From: Symbiodinium kawagutii
Taxonomy: Eukaryota > Sar > Dinophyceae > Suessiales > Symbiodiniaceae
Length of the DNA stretch: 64,000 nucleotides
Assembly: GCA_009767595.1 (NCBI GenBank)
Contig: VSDK01026097.1
Coordinates: 43,827 to 107,826, forward strand
Direction of reading: 5' to 3'
A model generated the notes under the pieces. That model saw only the letters and a program-made list of their open reading frames with translations, was not told where the DNA came from and made no database searches. The translations under genes were made by a program, and so were the position numbers. Of the stretch, positions 1 to 12,300 are shown in pieces. The first letter of the stretch is position 1. Every line of letters starts with the position of its first letter.

Positions 1-235
1 GATATGCCAGATGTAACGTGAGAAAGAATGCTCGAAGATATGTCAGGAAATATGTCCCAAAACTTGTAAGCTAGAGCACCAGAAGATATGCCAGAGTAAT
101 CAGAGAAAAAATGCTGAAAGATATGGCAGAAATCATGTCAGAAGATATCTTAGGTAGAACAGAAGATACGCCAGATAAAAGGTGACAAAACATGTCAGAA
201 GATATGTTAGTTATGCGAAATTTAATGTAAAACAA
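1..235. repeat. Degenerate short-period satellite, left end
   Basis: The stretch is built from many diverged copies of a motif close to AGAAGATATGCCAG or AGAAGATATGTCAG, spaced roughly 20-40 bases apart with AATG and ACAT spacers. No coding frame is supported. The same motif family recurs in reverse orientation at 44835-45075, next to the rDNA pseudogene, so this is a dispersed satellite-type repeat and not local low complexity. Confidence 0.7.
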
Positions 236-847
236 CGACGAACATGTGGTGGTGGGGATGACTCGAAGTACAGTAATTGATTATGTGTATTTTCTTGCGG
301 TATGTGTTTGTTGTTGTTTCATTTAGTTTATTAATGTCATCCATATCCATATATCCATATCCATGTTTTTGATGTTTATCTATTGGTTAAGATTATGGTT
401 GCGATGGTTCATGTTGGTTTCTAGTGGTGACCCGTGGTTCATTGCGGGGCTGGTGGTGAAACACGAGGTATGCTAGAGGATACCAGGATAATCCAGAACT
501 ACTAGGATGCTTGCCCACAACCAAATAATTCATACCAATGAATGAATATCCGAATATCCATTTTGGATGCTGCACCCAATAGCTGCTTGTTTTCCCGATC
601 GTCATTACTCAACTCAAATCTTTTTTATGACAGAATTGATAGGCACAATTTGAAAGTTTCAGCAGTTCCATGCAGTGGAGCGCCACGTCGCTTCAGACAA
701 TCTTATGTGCGCAAATTATTGAATGTACTTTGGAATAGAATCCACAAAACCGTTGGAAACTGATCGAACTTGAACGATGTTTCTTGATTTCGCGATCAGC
801 CCAGAGCAACAATCAAGATATGTCAAGATAAGACAGATCAGCAACAG
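236..847. other. Intergenic stretch upstream of RPS27
   Basis: About 600 bases with moderate AT richness, short TATCCATATCC runs near 340-365 and no supportable coding exon, RNA gene or clear promoter motif. The small open frames here have no recognisable protein character. Confidence 0.5.
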
Positions 848-909
848 TGAGTTCACGTGAATCCGGGGGTGACTCGGATTCGTTGGCTTCGCTGGCGCAA
901 AGGCTCACC
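848..909 (+). promoter_or_regulatory. Probable 5' leader and trans-splice acceptor of RPS27
   Basis: GC rises sharply just upstream of the RPS27 start codon. An AG at 846-847 (AGCAACAG) is a plausible acceptor for the dinoflagellate spliced leader, leaving a 62-base leader before ATG 910. This is inferred from family biology; the leader is added in trans and is not encoded here, so only cDNA could prove the site. Confidence 0.35.
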
Positions 910-3900
910 ATGGACATTGATTTGCTGAATCCGGATGCCAAGGAGGAGACCCTCGGGGCACGGTGAGGCTACCGCAAGGAAGCGTACCCGACGCGTACAC
1001 TATTGTGACCTTAGTTTTTTGCACCACCGTTGTTTTGCCAAAGAAACGCTTCCACAATTGAGTTTGACAGTGTTTCTTTTTAGGGACATGATGATTTTCA
1101 GTTCGGAGCAAACCAATTTCTATTTTTAGAACTTGGAATTTGGAGCACCCTGAAAAAGCTACTTGCTCATGTCAGAAATAGTGATACTCGCCCAATGATT
1201 CTCTGCTGCTTTCAGGGAATCGGTTGAAACTCAATCAAGCGGGGAAAAATCATCTTTGAATACAACCAGGACAAACATGTGAAACAAATGGAGAAGCCGT
1301 TTCGGAAGGACAAGTGGAATTTGTGCAAACTGCTTTGTAAACCAACGTGCAGATTATTTTTGTCCATGTTCTTTTATTCATTCTCTAATTGCAAATTCAA
1401 CTTTTTTTTAAATATTAAAGTATATATGTTTATATTTATATAGTTGTATGTATATATCTATATATATTATATTTGTCATTGATCATATGCAAGGTTGTGA
1501 GGCAGTTGGATGAGTCGGATATTGGATGCCGTTGATGGGTACCAGGGCTGTGGACTGAAGTTGAACCTCCAAGACTGTGAATTGACCAGTCGTTGAGATC
1601 TCAACATGAGTTGGTTGGGATGTGTTGTGATGCTGGGGCCCGAAGCACACAACGTACATAGTACTACGCCAAGAACTTGTTGATTTCAATCGCGATTCGT
1701 TTGTACATTTCTGACTGGTGGATTTCAACAGCTTCGCTTTTTCTGTTCGACCTGGGATGACCAGTTTGGACAAGCAACTTGGCTTCACCATGAACCCAGT
1801 TGTGTTGCAGTCTGACCAGGAACTGTAGGTCACTTGGAGATGTTACGAATCAGACTTCTACCAAGATCCATGTCGTTGAGCATTTATGAGACTTGGTCAT
1901 AATGAACCAACCATCAAGTAGAGCCAGAACAGAGAGAGAGAGAGAGATAGAGAGCGACAGAGTAGCCAAAGAGGGGCACTGAAGTCAAGTCCATGCAGAT
2001 TGAACAAGACTGAGGTGGATTCAGCGAGAGATACGTTGACAAGACGTCAGCTGTATCGAATTTTGTTATAGTAATGTGGGAACACGACAACCCATGATAA
2101 CCCAGGGATATGATGGCCAACGTTCAGGTAATGTGATTGGTGACAAAAAGTATAAGCATCAGAAAAGGCCGGCGGTTTTAATTTTGAAGGTATTTTTTCC
2201 CACAAACATTTTTCTCATACATATGTTTTCATATGAGAGAGTGGCATTTCAACAAGAACTGAACTCACAATCATTGTTTTTCTGTTTGTCAGTCATATGA
2301 CCATCCGTTTGCCAGTTACACTTCATCATCCATGATATTAAATTCCTTGTTTTCTTCACCAATGTGACCACGCCTTTCAGGAGAGGAGCAAGCATAAACT
2401 GAAGCGCATGATCCAATCTCCGCCCTTGGGCTTGGACAAGGCTGTTGACCAAATTGTCAACGACAATTGGTTCGGTTGTTGCTTGTGCGGGTTGGACGGT
2501 TTGATGCTGGATGGTGGGTTGGTTGCTTTGGTTGTTTGGTTAACTGATGGGTGGGTGGGTGGTTTGATCCTGTTTTGGTTTGTTGGACCCTTGGTAATTG
2601 AGTTATTGCATACCCTCCTAGAAGCCATCATGGACCTTGGATGACCTTGGCATGATAGTAATACGAGACGATCATCTTTTATCCTTCATTTTGGGACTTC
2701 GTTTTTGCGAGTTTCCAGGACGGCAATGGGATCAAAAGGCCCTCGCCGTATCCAGTACACCAAATCAGATCAGAACCAATCAATACCCAGCAGTCTTGCT
2801 GCTTGGATGTCAAATTTCAGCACACATCTCGCCTCAGCCGACCAAGGAACAGCTTCTTCATGGATGTCAAATGCCCCGGATGCTTGCAGATCACCACTGC
2901 CCCTTGGATGATCCTTCTGGTGGGACGTTGTTGGTCACAAGATGTCACAAATTATCAACTACCATTGGCACCCAAAGCCTTTCCATTCAAAGGCGCATAG
3001 CTTCATAACCATTCACAACCCATATTTGGGATGGTTCAAACATGTTAAACCCCTTTTTGTTGATGTTTTTTTCAGTGGTGCCAAGGCAACTTGGGTCAAG
3101 CTTGAGGACCTCGGATCTTCTTTTTGATCGGGCCCGGTTCTGAGGTGTTCAGCCACGCGCAGACCGTGGTTCTGTGTGGCAATTGCAATGCCACCTGGCA
3201 CCGCGTCGGGGTGAGCAAATTATACAGGGGTTCCTCTCAGTTCCTCTCTGTTCCTGTGGGTCTTTTTCAACCAGCTTAGATGAGCTATGCAATGCTATGC
3301 ACCCACAAAGTGATGATTTCCTTTCCAAAGCCGAGTGTGTGGGTTTTCGTTGGGAATCCAAGTAGATCGACAAATCCCAAACCTGGCAATAACTACTTTT
3401 GGTTGTTCGAGTTGAAGGTGATTTTGGTGTTGTGTGTGTGTTGGTATTTTTTGTTTTGCTTTCTTGTTGTTGGTGGGGATGTTTTTGTTGTTTTGACATG
3501 TTAATTGCTTGTTTGTGTGTTGTTTTCGATTGTGTTGTTTTCATTGTTGTTGATGGTTTGTTTTTGCGGTAGCTCTAGCCAAGGAATGCAACATCCACTT
3601 TTTATTGATTTATTGACTGACTCCCCAGTTTGCCGAATCATGCTGACTCTCCATTGCTCCTGGTGTAGACTAGGCAGATGCCTTATTCGAGGTCTCAATC
3701 AGGCCTTACGAATGCAATGAACATGATTGAAAAGCAAAAGGTTTGCAGGAAATTTTACTTTTGCGAATTGGCGACGCTGGGCCGCGATCATTTGAGGTAT
3801 GTTACCTTGGCGTTAACCAGGATAGCATCCAGGTTATATACCAGCATGATCCTCGGATATTGTCATGGTAGAATGGTAGACGCCACTCCTCAACAACCCC

Positions 3901-5660
3901 CTTGTTGCTGCTGGTCGTTATCTCCTTGTCACGGCAACTTCCCTACGGTTCAGATTTTGATTTTACTGATGATGTGCTGTGATTATCAATTGTTTCCTTG
4001 TGATACCTGTTTTTATTTCTATTGCTGCTGATTTCCTTGATAACCACGGAAGACCCGTAGCCTCCCATGGCTGCAGGTGATGCTTTGCCAACCCACGGGA
4101 GGTTTAGCACGCCTGACGGAGACGGGGAGGGGGCAGGCCTGGTTTGCTTCCACACGGGGATGATAAGGTCAGCAATACAATTAGTGGTGAATGATGGTTG
4201 ATTTGTAATTAGATGATACTAATGATAATGAATTAACAGGCAATACTATCAGTATATGCTAATAGTCAGCTATCAGGTAATTAGATCATATTGATGGCTA
4301 GTACTAAGAACTGAATGATGATCAGTAGCTACCGCTAACGAATTAGTAGCAATGATTATTGATGATGACGCTTCATAACCTGATAATTAGTAGCTACTGC
4401 TGGCCAGTGCCGGACTTACACTATGATAATCAAACCCGGATGTCGAACATCATCTTGGTCTGGTTGGCCTACGAAAATGGATGATTTTTCAGCTCCCAGG
4501 TTCGTTTATCAGAGGGTCATGTTTGATAATGGGCTTGATAGCATTTGCTGAGGGAATTTTTGACATGAGATCAATCTTTTATGGACAACTACCCATGGGT
4601 TGATGAACCCAGCATTCGTTGATCCAAAAACAGAGGAGATATCAAGGGCATTAAAGGGGACCAGTTGACCATGTAGAGGGCTGTTAGTTGATCCCAGAGG
4701 TTTTGTTGTTCTTTGTTTTCCATCTCTGCTCTGGCGACTCATTGCCTTGGCTGATATCCATTTTTCCGTTTACGGATACCTCCAAAAGATGATGATTTGG
4801 AGTCCGTGAAAGGGGTGATGCCGAAATGAATTGACGGATACCCATCAATGGAAGTTGCCTTCCCAGCATGAGAATTCCAAGATGGTTTGGGATACCTATG
4901 GGCAAAGCCACCCTTTTTCCCGACCTTTCTCGGTGAGACTGATGAAGCTGGTCCGGGGAAGCTGTTCGCAATCTTTCAGCAACGCCCAAGTGCTGAAACG
5001 CACCCAGCAGCCGAAAATGATGCGTCTAATGGGCTTGGCCCGCTGGTTATGGTAGCATGGGCGTCTAAATTGCTTGGCCTGGTGATGAGCGAACAAAATA
5101 GCATGGATTCAATTTTTCTGCATTCAAAAATAATGTTTGCTCCAAGGCGTGTTTTTGATTTGGCTCATGAATGTTTATCCATGTTTGTATATGTAAATTT
5201 GTTTTGTTTTCCTTGATGGTCATCTAAGAATTGATTTGCAATGGTCAGGGGTCTCCCCACTGGTTCGGAATTATAATCATTGACCGTGGATGACCGTGTT
5301 GCAGATTCCTTATTACCTTATTTTACTGGATGAGCAAACCTACGGTATATAAGGAGATTTTACCACTGCTCATATATGAGTGTTTATCTCCAGTGCTGCA
5401 ATTGGGTTTCCGACCCAAAGATGCAAAACCACTTTTTTGGTTGATGGATGATGGACCCATCAAAAGCAGCTGAAACAAGTCAGATTGTAGATGATCGTTC
5501 TTTACATCCAATGCTAAGGGTGTACGACCCAGAAAGCCCAGTCGGCCACGAATATTGATCATTAGCATGGTGTGGTAATCAACGTTGTCAGTTTTGGCTA
5601 GGCAACAAGCACCCGCCACGTCCACAGGCGGGTTGCTCCTTCAGACGCAAAGCAGATTGA
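910..5660 (+). CDS. RPS27: 40S ribosomal protein eS27 (RPS27), six exons
   Basis: Small zinc-finger protein of the 40S ribosomal subunit. Exons at 910-945, 2381-2421, 2847-2898, 3145-3189, 4077-4118 and 5628-5660 join in phase to 82 codons plus TGA; animal eS27 has 84 residues, so the length fits. Family landmarks in order are the SKHKLKR basic stretch (exon 2), SFFMDVKCPGC (exon 3), VFSHAQTVVLCGNC (exon 4), LCQPTGG (exon 5) and GCSFRRK (exon 6). The four zinc ligands are two CxxC pairs, C35/C38 and C54/C57. Donors are GA, GC, GC, GC and GA with no GT, and all five acceptors are AG followed by G. Coding sequence is only about 5% of the 4.75-kb span. Oddities: the usually basic residue after PTGG is Leu (codon TTA), and Ala replaces the Glu before GCSFRRK. 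A gently decaying copy is possible, but every exon is in frame. ATG 910 is chosen because DLLNPD follows it as in the family. Confidence 0.92.
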
Positions 5661-6306
5661 GAGAAGCTCAAGTGTGAAAAAGCGATGCTTAGCATGTGTG
5701 AAGCTTAACCTGTTGCTCCTTCGAGTGACTCCGGGCGGGTAGGAAACGAAAGCGACAGCGACTCGGGCGGAAGGCGCTGAAAAAAAAGGCTGTTGGGACA
5801 GTTGGGACCTGCAGAACCTGCTCACAAGCCAATGCCCCAAGATGTGGATGAAGATGATGGTTGGTGATGGTGAAAGTAGAGTGACAGCAAACAAGAGACA
5901 AGGAACAATGAATCATACCCCTCCACAAGACTTCCGCACACCCAAAACATCCAAACAATTCCGAAGAGAGTGATGAAAATTCTTTATATGGAAATCACTT
6001 GTTTGCAGTACGTGGACAGAAGAAGACAAGGGCACCTCCTAAGCAGTCTCTGACAAAGTTTGCAATGCACACTATGATGCACACATATCCACATTCCTGA
6101 AGGGATAAACTCTCTCTCGCTCTATATATTTTTTTTGCTTTATATCTATACATTGTCTATGTTTGGGTATTCTGAAGGAAGCTCAAGCAAATCGACACGC
6201 ATCCGCGATCTAAACAAAGATGCAAAGGCGTATGCTTCCCATATCTATAAGCCATCTTCAGCGCATTCGGAGTTTCATACATTGTTGTAGCTGCACCTCC
6301 GTGCAG
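5661..6306. other. Region between RPS27 and the lipase
   Basis: The first 240 bases stay GC-rich and may be RPS27 3' UTR or a 5' exon of the lipase. Several short open stretches occur, for example one starting at ATG 5909 and one at ATG 6220 that runs in frame into the first recognised lipase exon, but none carries a family motif. No RNA gene is seen. T-rich sequence and a TATATATT run lie near 6120-6150. Confidence 0.4.
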
Positions 6307-9300
6307 GGCCCGGGCGGTCAGCCTGTCTTCACTCTGGCTGCAGATCGCAGTGTCCGGGGCCAGCAGGATCACCAGTGGTTCATGGCTTGTAGAAATCCAT
6401 TTAGGTCCATAATTCCCAACAGTTTGACTATATAATCATGGTCGCTAATATTGATCACAAATGATGCTTAGCAAATAATTTTTCTCTTAAGATCGACGCC
6501 AGTCAAGGGCGTGTCATGTTTTTGATGGTAAAACACATGCAGTTACCTGGTATGACCAACGGATAGAAATTGTTAATCGTGGTTAATAGGTTTGTCAATG
6601 TTGGTTGATTTATGGTCAATGATCAGTTAATGGATTGGTGTTGTTGACTGATGATGACGGTCATGATTCGTCATACGGTCGATCACCTTTTGCCAACATA
6701 TGATATTATGGTTACATGCCATGGCTACAAGGCCGCACATGCTACTGGCTACTCCTTACCTGCTAAAGCTCACCTGGTAAGGAAAACCATTAGATTTCGA
6801 TGGAAGGCCTGCTGGAGGGTCACACTTACCATTTGAGACGTTTAGAGTTGGATTGTTTGATTCGAAGTAGAAGCCAAGACTGCCATGAGGCGGATCAAAG
6901 TTCCAGATTCGATATCTTCACTTGAGACATCCCTTGCTAAATATGCCCATGATTTCCACAATTCATATCAAAAAAGGTCTAACTACAAGTAATTATCCAC
7001 AATAGAATGTGAATATACATGTCCATCTATGAAGTATAGTCAAGTCTATTCACTACATGGATTTAGATACATATGTACGTACACGTATAAGGACAGTAAA
7101 TGGATATCATGTAAATATATTTATATTTCTATATCTATGTATATTGTTAAAATATTTATCTATATAAAACATAGATATAGATAGATAGATAGATTGATTG
7201 ATTTTTTCAATCAAAAAGTGTTATTCGCAGCGGCTCCACACCAAGGCCAAGCGCGTGGCTGTGCTCATCCCGGGCACGCAGACGCCCCAGGACTGCGTGA
7301 CGGATTTGAAGGCGCTGCCCGTGCAGGTGCTGGCAGATGGCAGGCGGGGCCTAGGGCGGGGGGGCAGACCAGCACCGGATCCAGGGGTTGTGCGCTGGGG
7401 GAATCCACCTACCAGCAATATTTCATGGAAGAGCTGGGTTGGGCCAACTTATTGCCTTTTTTTTTGTGATTTTTGTGGTAATTGCAAATGTTCTTTTTAC
7501 GGACCTACGGAACAGTTGGAAATTATACAAGTGGAGCAAAACGTCCGAATGAATGGTAGTTAAGCATGCTAAGGCGTTTGCGTTCACCGTTTTTCCCAAC
7601 CAAAAACATTTTTTTTAGATAGATACACACTCATATTTATGTATGTATTTATATTTTAATATTGACATATATAGATATGGATAAATGATACATACATACA
7701 TACACACAGAAAATGCGTACTTATAGCACAGCAAGTCAAGCAATTGGACCTGGATTGAATTATGGCGCTCCACGATGCATCCAGTTGCCGACAAGGCCCA
7801 CACAAAAGCCCCTGCTGGAGTCCCAAAGGGTTCCTTGTTTCCGAACCGCTGGCAGTTCGGTGGGCTGGGTGCACCGTGGCATGATGCGACAGGCCGGCGC
7901 CTGTGCTGGATGGCTGGGGATTGTAGCAAAATGCACTACAATCGTCCGGAGGGTTTGGAAAAGATCGGGCTTTGCAGTTTTACTCCAAAGAGGTGGAGCT
8001 GCTGTGGTAGTTTTCCTCCTGATCTATGTCGATAGCATGCGAATTCCACAATTCTTGCCCCGTTACAGGTTACGCAATAAAAATCATACATTTTAATCTT
8101 AATGGAAGCCTGGACTACAAAAACCCTGGTAGATTCATAGGGGGTATCCCCTAAGTTCGCCACCCGGTGCCCATTAAAATTGCACCTCCAATTGTATAGT
8201 CAACATGAAATTTTGTAAGCCAAGGGGTTAACATTCTTGCACATTTCTTATGACATTTTTTGAAGAATTTCTCATGCCTGTCATGCCAGGCCGCAGCCAT
8301 CGTTCGCCTGGTGGGAAGCGCATTGGAGCGATTTGAAAAGGACGGCTACGAGGTGGGTGCGATGTGGGTGATGGCAATGTGCTTATGGAGTGCTGGCATT
8401 CTGCGAATTCATTGGTCAATATTGGGGGGTTTCTCAAAACAGAAAACCTGTCAAAATAGCTGGTTAATCTGACAAATGATCCATATTGGATGATTTGGGC
8501 GTACCTCTATGGCTTGAGAAACGCCCAGCCGCTCGTCAATGAATAGCAAGTGTTGGTGAAATGATATGCAATGCCATGGTATGCCACGGTTATGGTTAAC
8601 TGCAAGCCCTCCGAGCAACAGTTGGAACGGTGAATGCTTAAGAACCACAACCAGCAGGTATTGATTTCCCAGTAGCAGTTGTCAATGGTTAAGGTTCATA
8701 AATGGTTCAGAGTAATGGATGGTTAAGTATGGTTAAGTGAGATGATATATTATTGTTAACTTGGGTTCATGATCAGTCTCGATGACCAAGGGTGAATGCT
8801 ATCAGGAAAACTCCTTTGCCGCAACGGGTAATGCATACCGAAATATGTGGTTCGGAGGTATGGGGCAAATGCATTGAAATGCGGGTTTTAAATTTCCACC
8901 GTTAATACTTGTCATTTCAAGCGATAGTCATTCTTTTTGGTTCCTGCAACCACTTTGTTCAGACATGGTGCTACAGAAAAGAATTGCTGCTTAAAATACA
9001 CCTTCGGTGAAAAAGGTTCATGAAGAATGCAAACCAACTAAGCATAATATGGGACATCTCTTCCCCTGCGGGGAATTCCATCAATCCAGCAGCTAGGCCG
9101 CCTATCAAAATCAAGTCGCGAGGAATCTCGCCTTTCGATGACCATAACTGGGTAAGCACGCCACATTTAGAGAACTTGCAAATTTGATAATGGCGTTAAG
9201 GGCCATGCCCAAGGAGTGAATTATGTCCACAGAATCGCTAAATTGGATCATTTTGACATCCAGGATTTGCATCTCAGTGTTTCAGGTGGTCTCCACACCT

Positions 9301-12300
9301 AATTGGATACTATATCCCAAAGGGAGTGACCATCGTGAGTTATCAAGAGTGTTGACTTTTTGAGGTTTCACTATCTGTAGTTGGGCACTTGGTTGGGCTT
9401 ACGAAACCTTAGGGCAATGGAGGTGTTGACGTAAGCGATCGCAGTAGTTCTTGTGCCGGCTCAGCAGTGTCAAGAACTTTCCAGGGAGGAGCGCTTGCAC
9501 TGCTCAGGGGATCATAGACTCCAGGGGTTGGTGCCCGCGGTGGAAGTTCTTATTCACTACAATACATCTAATGACTAAAACCATGATCTTCTTAAATTCA
9601 CTGGGACCTGTGATCTGGGAGTACATGATCATGGCTTGAGATAGTATATGTGGCTGGTGCTGGCTATGATGGTGGCCAATGGTGATCCATGACGAACAAG
9701 TCCAACCACCATTGATCTATGAGTCTATGATCATGGTGTCTCCCGAAGTGCAGTTTGTCCCTACTATGATGGTGAGAGTAGGTGCTTCATGAGAAAATGT
9801 TTCCTGTTTGTGGGAGGCTGCTCAGTGAGAAACAAACCTGAGACTCCGGTGCCCAGAAACAGATAATCACAATCATGAATGAATCATGAATAAAAGTCAT
9901 CCTGAATAATGAGAATCGGTACTCAATGAATAATTATCAACAAAAATCATCATCGAAGAGAATCAGAGTCATTATGAGCAATGATACATTGTACTGTGAT
10001 TGAGATGTTGAATGATGCTCCGCAATGCTTACTAGGCTCAATGCGAATGATGACTCACGGCCTTTGATAATGACAACTCCCGGATGAGGTCATAGAGGAC
10101 ACAACACACCACGGAAGACACGCTTCGCCAACATCAGAGGCCAAAGTTGTGATACGTAGAGGTAAGTTTGATGATTGAAGATACAGTTAGAAGCAAACAA
10201 AACAGCAAGAAATTCTCTAGATCAGCTTGTTTGATGCTACTTGACGCTTTGTTTGGTCCCATCTCAAAGCTTCGAAGCGACAATAGGGCTCAAGTTTATC
10301 GACACCCCAAGGTCATCACAAATCCGAATCGACCAGTAGCAACCGTTGGACCATCGTTGTTGCATGTTGTTGCCATTGGTATCAACCACTGTCCATGAAA
10401 GATTATGCGTCCCCTACCAAATGAGGATCGTTAATTATAAGCCGCCCCCCACATACTGCCATGGATAGCTAGGCAATTTCCTTCATATTTTGGTGGTTTA
10501 CCATCAGCTGGGTCCCCCATATGTGTTTTATCTGTTACCCTGTGATTGGTTTGTTGTTCCCTGTTCCTTGTCAATTCTCCCGTATAACAACTATTAGCCT
10601 TTGATATCCTTGTCAACGATCCTTATAAGTATAGCTATATTTATTGATATTGATATATTTTTGTATATATCAACTTTTTCTTCTACTTGCTATTAACAAT
10701 CAACACCCATGTTAGCCACTCTAAAACATTTACTACATTCATAACAACCATATTGTTTAACCAATTTTGCGCATTAATAGCCATCGATTAACCTGCCTGT
10801 CATTCTATTACACATAAACTTACCATCAATTATCATTGATTATCATGCTTATTACCCGTGAAGAACCGCTAACCATGAATTCACTTGAGTGGCAACCAGT
10901 AATTAGGCCAATGTCAACCAGATTGCTAACCATAGCCACTTTGTAACAACTGGATCCCACATGGCCCCTATGACGTCGCATGATGTCGTTTGCCTGGCCT
11001 CGTCTGGAACAGGTGTTGTTCATCGGCCATTCCCTTGGAGCAGGCGGAGATCAAGCAACGGTAGAGATCATCGGTTGTAGCCATGAGAATCACCGCGGTG
11101 ATTATGGGTTGGTGTAGCACCAATGTATGTCTCACCACCAGGGAATCATTGTGAATGAGCTTGATGCCTGGTTGGTGATTTGAATTTTCTGGTTTGACTT
11201 TTGTAGTTGATTCGTTGCTTTGGCAACTCAACAGGTTCAATAACTGATGATCATTACTTACCAACAGCTATGAAGTGATCATTTGCTTCTTATTGGCTCA
11301 TGGTCAACCATCAATGTTTTCGAGTCATTCAAGTAATCGATTTTTTTGGTTGGGTGCACTCAAACTAGCTAGTTTGTTGACAATGACCTGTTTCAACGTG
11401 TTGGAAAAAGCAGGTGATGCAAGTATGTGCGTGAAATTGTCAATGATCAGTCTTCAGCATGGTCGGCAATCTTTTACTGCTGCCTTCTAAACCATCGGCA
11501 ACCGCCATCACCGTATCCGTGAGCATGTTTTACCAATTTTCGAGCTACCACATGTCACTACTAGCATCACCTGACCCGAGTTGCCCACTGCCAAAGGACA
11601 AGCAACCGACCAACCAACTAACCCAATCAGATCCAATCATCCAAACAAGCAACTAAGCGTTGGACCTTCCAAGCACCGACCCGCACCCAACCAACCCAAC
11701 CACCCCTCGGCTCAGGTGTGTCAGCGATTGCTGGAGCCGTTGCGCGTTTGGGCATTGAGAAAGTGAAGTTGAAAAAGGCACAGCTGATGGTTGGGCACCA
11801 TGAAATGTACCATGAACTGGCAATGTGATTCATGAGGATTGGCAAATGCATGTGCCAATATTGATTCGCTGATGATCCTTATGATGGTTTGATATGGTTT
11901 GCAAATGTTTGATGATCCTTGATGGGTGGCATTTAATCATGGTCGGTAAATGTTTCAAAATGGTGACGTGGTGGTGAAGTTGATAAATGGTTGCTTGACA
12001 GGTGATGGCTACTGATGAGTGCTAAGCGGTTGATAGTTGATAATGCTGAAGAGGTGATTGTAAATGATGGTTGGTAAATGGTTGGGAATTCCTTGTTGGC
12101 GCTGGTTCACCACAGTTGTCATTTGGCAACCGCTGTTGCTGACGCTTTCACGACCCTCTGTAGACGATCGCGGCCCATGTGGGAAAATCAAGACCCCACC
12201 ATTGCAATGCAGCGGTGGTGATGCGTGCGTTTGTAATGCCAGCAGGAAAGCAAATCCACATCCACTCCAAATGTCCAAAAGAAATAAAGAACTCATTCCC

